Positions 34,091 through 37,708 of a stretch of DNA of 37,708 nt are shown here, piece after piece. The DNA is taken from assembly GCA_038528605.1 (NCBI GenBank), contig JBCBEP010000020.1:1-37708 (forward strand). Reading direction: 5' to 3'. The position numbers and the translations under genes are program-made. The stretch's first letter is position 1; each line of letters starts with the position of its first letter. The notes below the pieces were generated by a model. The model was not told where the DNA came from. It did not search any database and saw only the letters and a program-made list of their open reading frames with translations. The stretch is from Thermohalobaculum sp038528605 (GTDB lineage: Bacteria > Pseudomonadota > Alphaproteobacteria > Rhodobacterales > Rhodobacteraceae).

Positions 34091-35707
34091 TCAGAAATCC
34101 GTCGGCGCGCCCCCTTCGGCGATGCGGCGTTCGACGAAGGCGTTGAGCGCCTCCGCCCGGTCGGGCTCCAGCGCCGGCGGCTCGAACTCGGCAAGGATCT
34201 TCTTCCAGAGCGCGTTTGCCCGCTCGGGCGTATGGACCGCCCCGGCCGCCTCCCAGGCTTCGTAGTTCCGCCAGTCCGAAAGGAAGGGCCCGTAGAAGGC
34301 ATCCTTGTACCGGGCCTGCGTATGCGCCGCCCCGAAGAAATGCCCGTTCGGGCCGACCTCGGCGATGGCATCGACCGCGAGCGCGTCGGGCGACGTGTCG
34401 ATGGGCTCCTGCATCGCCTGGAACTGCTGGAGCACCTCGCAGTCCATCACGAATTTCTCGTAGGAGGCGCAGAGCCCGCCCTCCAGCCATCCGGCCGCAT
34501 GATAGACGATGTTGGCGCCCGCGGTTTGGCACGCCCAGAGCGAATTCATGCTCTCCCACACCGCCTGCCCATCGGCGACGTTCGCCGCGCAGGCGTTGGA
34601 GGCGCGCATCGGCAGCCCGTAGAACCGCGCCATCTGGCCGGACATCTGCGTCGCCCGCACATATTCAGGCGTGCCGAATGCCGGCGCGCCCGAGCGCATA
34701 TCCGTGTTGTTGGTGAAGGTGCCCATGACGCAGGGCGCCCCGGGCGCGATCCATTCCAGGAGCGCCACGGCGGCGAGGCATTCCGCCGTCTGCTGCACCA
34801 CCGCGCCCGCAATGGTCACCGGGGCCATGGCGCCGGCCAGCGTAAAGGGTGTGATGATCACCGGCTGCCCGCGCTTCGCGAGCCGCATCGCCCCGTCGAG
34901 CATCGGCCAGTCATGCTTCAGCGGCGAGGAGGAGTTGATGTTGGTATACATCCTCGGGCTCGCCTCGAACTCCTCATGGCTGAGACCGTAGGCGAGGCGC
35001 ACCATCTCCATGGCATCCTCGATCCGCTCCGTGCCGAGCGCGTAGCCGTGCATCACCTTGTCGGTCAGCATCAACTTGTCTCGCACGCAGTGGAGGTGGC
35101 GGACGCTGGCATGGATATCGACGGGCTCGACCGGGTAGCCGCCCAGGATGTGGATGCAGTTGAAGTACTGCGAGAGCTTGAGGAGGTCGCGGAAGCTCTC
35201 CTGCGTGCCCGGCCGGCGCCCGCGGTCGAGGTCCATGCAATTCGGCGGTGAAGACACGTTCACATAGGCCTGGTAGCGCCCACCGACGGGAACGGCGTGC
35301 GCCGGATTGCGCGGCGTGATCGTGAACTCGGCCGGCGCGCGCGCCACCATCTCGCGCACGAAGCCCCGATCCATGCGCACATTGGTCCCGCCGTCTTCCA
35401 CCGTGCATCCCGCGGCACGCAGATGCGCCAGCGCATCCTCATGCAGGAACTCGATACCCACGTCCTCGAGCACGCGCATCGCGGCGTCGTCGACGGCGGC
35501 CACCTGTTCGGTGTCGAGCGGCTCGGTAGGCCGGTCGAGCAACGGCAGGATGGCATGGGGGCGCTGCTGGATCGCCGGCGCGGCGGGCCCATCCTGCTGC
35601 GCACGCCGGTTGGCGGCGCGCCGCCTGGCGGGTCGCGCCGTAGAAGCCGTCTCGTCCTCGGACCCGGTCGCCTCTGCGAGCCCCTCCATCCCGGTCATGC
35701 CGGTCAT
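34091..35707 (-). CDS. MttB-family (trimethylamine methyltransferase-like) protein, no pyrrolysine
   Basis: A 538-residue TIM-barrel protein of the MttB superfamily. In archaea MttB moves a methyl from trimethylamine to a corrinoid protein using pyrrolysine; homologues without it, such as MtgB, use glycine betaine or other quaternary amines. Here the frame is open with no internal amber codon, so it is a non-pyrrolysine member. Family segments include NVSSPPNCMDLDRGRRPG, ILGGYPVEPVDIHASVRHL and CVMGTFTNNTDMRSGAPAFG. The N-terminal 45 residues are Arg/Ala-rich and disordered. ATG 35707 follows GGAGGATT; the TTG at 35713 is less likely. No corrinoid protein or reactivase gene is in the window. 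Confidence 0.88.
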   Translation of the reverse strand: MTGMTGMEGLAEATGSEDETASTARPARRRAANRRAQQDGPAAPAIQQRPHAILPLLDRPTEPLDTEQVAAVDDAAMRVLEDVGIEFLHEDALAHLRAAGCTVEDGGTNVRMDRGFVREMVARAPAEFTITPRNPAHAVPVGGRYQAYVNVSSPPNCMDLDRGRRPGTQESFRDLLKLSQYFNCIHILGGYPVEPVDIHASVRHLHCVRDKLMLTDKVMHGYALGTERIEDAMEMVRLAYGLSHEEFEASPRMYTNINSSSPLKHDWPMLDGAMRLAKRGQPVIITPFTLAGAMAPVTIAGAVVQQTAECLAAVALLEWIAPGAPCVMGTFTNNTDMRSGAPAFGTPEYVRATQMSGQMARFYGLPMRASNACAANVADGQAVWESMNSLWACQTAGANIVYHAAGWLEGGLCASYEKFVMDCEVLQQFQAMQEPIDTSPDALAVDAIAEVGPNGHFFGAAHTQARYKDAFYGPFLSDWRNYEAWEAAGAVHTPERANALWKKILAEFEPPALEPDRAEALNAFVERRIAEGGAPTDF

Positions 35708-35827
35708 GCGCAATCCTCCGTCGGTCGCTCGTCAGTCCAAGACTGCGGCGGGAGGGGGTGGGGTGCTAGGCGGTATGCGTCAGGCTCTGTCGCAAAAGGG
35801 GTGTGTCGGGCGCGGAAGACGCACCGG

Positions 35828-36550
35828 TCAGTCGGGCATCAACCGGTCGAAGAGCACGGGCAGCCCGCCGATGGTGGGCAGGATATGGTCCGCGAAAGGC
35901 GCGAGATCCGCCTCTCCCGCGGGGCCCGTCAGCACCCCGATGGCGAGGCCGGCACCCGCGGCACGCGCCGCCGAAAGGTCATGCGTGCTGTCTCCGACCA
36001 TGGCGAGGGCCGAGGGCGCGATGTCATGCGCTTCCGCGAAGGCGAGGATCATGTCCGGCGCAGGCTTCGGACGCTTCACGCTGTCGTACCCGGCGATGAA
36101 CCCGAAGGCGCCGAGCACCCCGGCGGCGGCGAGTTGGCGCTCTGCTCCGGCCGCGCTGTCATTCGTCGCCACCCCGAGCGCGAGCCCGCGCGCCGAGAGC
36201 CCGCCGAGCAGGGCGCCGAGGTCGGGCACCGCTGGCGCCAGGATGTTCGGGTTGGCCGCCGCTTCGAGCGACATGCGCTCGATCTCGCCGGCCAGCCCCT
36301 CGGCCCCGAGATCGGGCCGGAGCGGGGACCAGAGCGCCGCGAGATCGTCCGCTGAACCCGCTACGATGATCGAGCCCGGAGCATACGTGCCGCTCGCAAG
36401 GTCGAAACCACCCAGCCGGGCCATCTCCTCGGCGGTCGCACGATCGGGTGCGAGGGCCTCGATGATTTCGATGGTCACCTGCCGCCAGGTGCCTGCGAAA
36501 TCGAACAGCGTCCCGTCCTTGTCGAAGAGCACCGCCTCGATCTGCGCCAT
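35828..36550 (-). CDS. HAD-family phosphatase
   Basis: A 240-residue HAD hydrolase of the phosphoglycolate-phosphatase-like subgroup. Motif I reads AVLFDKDGTLFDFAGTW (about residues 7-23), with Lys between the two Asp instead of the usual Leu, Met or Phe; this occurs in some family members. Motif II is VATNDSA, motif III is in RPKPAPDMIL, and motif IV is AMVGDSTHDLSAARAAG. The phosphorylated substrate is unknown. ATG 36550 follows GGAGGAC. It is divergent from the glycosyltransferase gene across about 100 bases and lies upstream of the MttB-like gene on the same strand with a gap of 120 bases. Confidence 0.88.
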   Translation of the reverse strand: MAQIEAVLFDKDGTLFDFAGTWRQVTIEIIEALAPDRATAEEMARLGGFDLASGTYAPGSIIVAGSADDLAALWSPLRPDLGAEGLAGEIERMSLEAAANPNILAPAVPDLGALLGGLSARGLALGVATNDSAAGAERQLAAAGVLGAFGFIAGYDSVKRPKPAPDMILAFAEAHDIAPSALAMVGDSTHDLSAARAAGAGLAIGVLTGPAGEADLAPFADHILPTIGGLPVLFDRLMPD

Positions 36551-36653
36551 GGTCCCGTCCTCCCCCGTCGCCCCGCTTCGCTGGCACTCTGACCGATGGC
36601 CGCTGCCGCGCAAGGGGCTTCCGCCCGCCGCCCCCGCCGCCTATGCCGTCACC

Positions 36654-37517
36654 ATGGCGGAGGCGAGCACAGCAGCGCGGCAGAGGCAGGAGGCGGACCT
36701 TCAGAAGGGTCAACGGCTGCCCCTTAGCGTCACGATCATCGCCAAGAACGAGGCGGCACGGCTGCCACGGGTGCTCGCGGCGCTGGCTTTCGCAGATGAG
36801 GTCCTGGTGCTCGATAGCGGGTCGACGGACGAGACGCCCGTGCTGGCGGAGACCGCGGGCGCCCGTGTCATCCATACCGACTGGCCTGGCTACGGTCCCC
36901 AGAAGGCGCGGGCCGAGCGTGCGGCGCGGCATGACTGGATCCTCAACCTCGACGCCGACGAGGTGGTGACGCCGGCGCTCGCCCGTGAACTCCGCGCCCT
37001 TTTCGAGAAGCATGGGGGGGCGCCGCCCGCTGCGGGCTATCGGCTGCGGATCCTCAACCTCTATCCCGGGGACGCCGCACCCCGACCGCTCGCCAACGAT
37101 TACAACGTCGTCCGTCTCTATGACCGGGGGCGCGCGGCGTATCGCGAGCATCCCCTGTTCGACAGGGTGGTGCTTGGTGCGGGCGAGGTGGAGGGCCAAC
37201 TTGCTGCGCCGGTCCATCACATTCCCTTTCTCGACTGGGCGGCGCTGGTCGATAAGGAGAACCGCTACACGAGCTATGTGGCGGCGGCCGCGCGGCCCCG
37301 TGCGCGCCTCTGGCTTCTCCTGAGGCTCCCCTTCGAGATGCCGCTCGTGTTCCTGAAGGTGTGGATCATCAGGCGCCACATCACCGGCGGCTGGAAGGGC
37401 TTCGCTTTCGCCCTGGTGGTCGCCTTCGCCCGCACCCTGCGGATCATCAAGCTGCTCGAGCGCGGGGGGGTGGCGGCTACTCGAACCGGGCGAGAGGAGC
37501 CTTCCGGAGAAAAATGA
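36654..37517 (+). CDS. Family 2 glycosyltransferase, WaaE/KdtX-like
   Basis: A 287-residue inner-leaflet glycosyltransferase. The nucleotide-sugar-binding fold starts SVTIIAKNEAARLPRVL, with LVLDSGSTDET (the Asp-Ser-Gly-Ser of the GT2 UDP-sugar loop) and the metal-binding LNLDADEVV. The C-terminal 60 residues are amphipathic and hydrophobic (LWLLLRLPFEMPLVFLKVW) and likely attach to the membrane. It resembles WaaE/KdtX enzymes that add glucose to the lipopolysaccharide core, but the acceptor cannot be read. No heptose or core genes are adjacent. ATG 36654 is chosen by similarity to the family start; it has no strong ribosome site. The gene ends 20 bases before an rRNA-operon promoter. Confidence 0.88.
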   Translation: MAEASTAARQRQEADLQKGQRLPLSVTIIAKNEAARLPRVLAALAFADEVLVLDSGSTDETPVLAETAGARVIHTDWPGYGPQKARAERAARHDWILNLDADEVVTPALARELRALFEKHGGAPPAAGYRLRILNLYPGDAAPRPLANDYNVVRLYDRGRAAYREHPLFDRVVLGAGEVEGQLAAPVHHIPFLDWAALVDKENRYTSYVAAAARPRARLWLLLRLPFEMPLVFLKVWIIRRHITGGWKGFAFALVVAFARTLRIIKLLERGGVAATRTGREEPSGEK

Positions 37518-37537
37518 CACGACGATGAATTTGGGTG

Positions 37538-37566
37538 TTGACGGTTGCGGGCTGATCCGCCATATA
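37538..37566 (+). promoter_or_regulatory. Candidate rRNA-operon promoter
   Basis: TTGACG (37538-37543), a 17-base spacer, then CATATA (37561-37566) in an ATATAT context. The -35 matches five of six consensus bases and the spacing is ideal. Together with the boxA-type leader downstream it is best read as an rrn promoter. Confidence 0.65.
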
Positions 37567-37573
37567 TCCGCGG

Positions 37574-37708
37574 GTCGGCGGCGCAATGCTGGTCGGCAAT
37601 CAGACAGCACCGGCTGGGAGCCATGAAATACTGGCCTCGGGCGGTTTTGTCTCCGCTCTTTGACAAGTTGTTGTTATTGAAGGGATATGTGGGTTGTTTG
37701 GCCTGTTT
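37574..37708 (+). other. Leader of a ribosomal RNA operon with boxA antitermination site
   Basis: The last 135 bases have no protein-coding frame and lower GC. CGCTCTTTGACA at 37654-37665 matches the boxA element (TGCTCTTTAACA in E. coli) that loads the NusB-S10 antitermination complex on rrn transcripts. The following TTGTTGTTATTGAAGGGATA and GTTTGGCCTGTTT look like the sequence just upstream of the 16S gene in Rhodobacterales. The 16S gene itself is not reached. The 5' end is an estimate from the promoter. Confidence 0.75.

Noticed and set aside
34091..35707. Pyrrolysine-containing trimethylamine methyltransferase
   Set aside because: There is no in-frame amber codon and no pyl genes nearby, so it is a non-pyrrolysine homologue.

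Overview
The window is GC-rich, densely coded alphaproteobacterial chromosome, most likely from the Rhodobacterales (Rhodobacter/Roseobacter relatives). The evidence is the ruvB - ybgC - tolQRAB - pal - ybgF - tilS - ftsH order, a VPLPA-CTERM protein, a Zur/ZnuABC locus with a GTTA/TAAC-type operator, and an rRNA-operon leader at the right edge. No plasmid, phage, IS or CRISPR sequence was seen, and every gene looks intact except ruvB, which is cut by the left edge.

Layout. (1) 1-11870: end of ruvB; a Crp/Fnr regulator with its own terminator; an unrecognised gene coupled to ybgC; the Tol-Pal envelope operon with ATGA, TGATG and GTGA start/stop overlaps; tilS; then ftsH, read from a TTG start and closed by a strong terminator. 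(2) 11871-13168: a Tat-exported TRAP solute-binding protein without its membrane subunits. (3) 13176-19568, all minus strand: a tiny lipoprotein, a TauE/SafE permease, a VPLPA-CTERM surface protein, lpdA, a DUF924 protein, an MFS transporter and queA. (4) 19623-23096: zinc uptake, with znuA divergent from zur-znuC-znuB across a Zur-box-like element; ZnuA carries a long His/Asp loop encoded by a hexanucleotide repeat. (5) 23182-25522: an MmgE/PrpD protein and a DUF1194 von Willebrand-type protein. (6) 25560-30536: betA coupled to a gph-like phosphatase on the minus strand. Divergent from them, across a 19-bp-arm inverted repeat, run a flavodoxin-fold reductase, a RidA protein, a creatininase-family amidohydrolase and a short pyroglutamyl-peptidase-like enzyme. 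(7) 30635-32925: a secreted Cache-like protein next to a methyl-accepting chemotaxis protein. (8) 33041-36550, minus strand: pirin, an MttB-family methyltransferase without pyrrolysine, and a HAD phosphatase. (9) 36654-37708: a WaaE-like glycosyltransferase, then a promoter and boxA-bearing leader of an rRNA operon whose 16S gene lies outside the window.

How the genes may work together. The left third is housekeeping: envelope constriction and outer-membrane stability (Tol-Pal), tRNA-Ile lysidine modification (TilS) and membrane proteolysis (FtsH). The zinc block is a self-contained homeostasis circuit. The 25.5-36.5 kb region looks like accessory catabolism and sensing: choline oxidation, a methylated-amine methyltransferase homologue, a run of enzymes suited to cyclic amides and imines, and a split chemosensor. 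The cyclic-amide set (28186-30536) and the split Cache/MCP pair (30635-32925) are the best candidates for something not yet described. Both readings are inferences from family membership and gene order.
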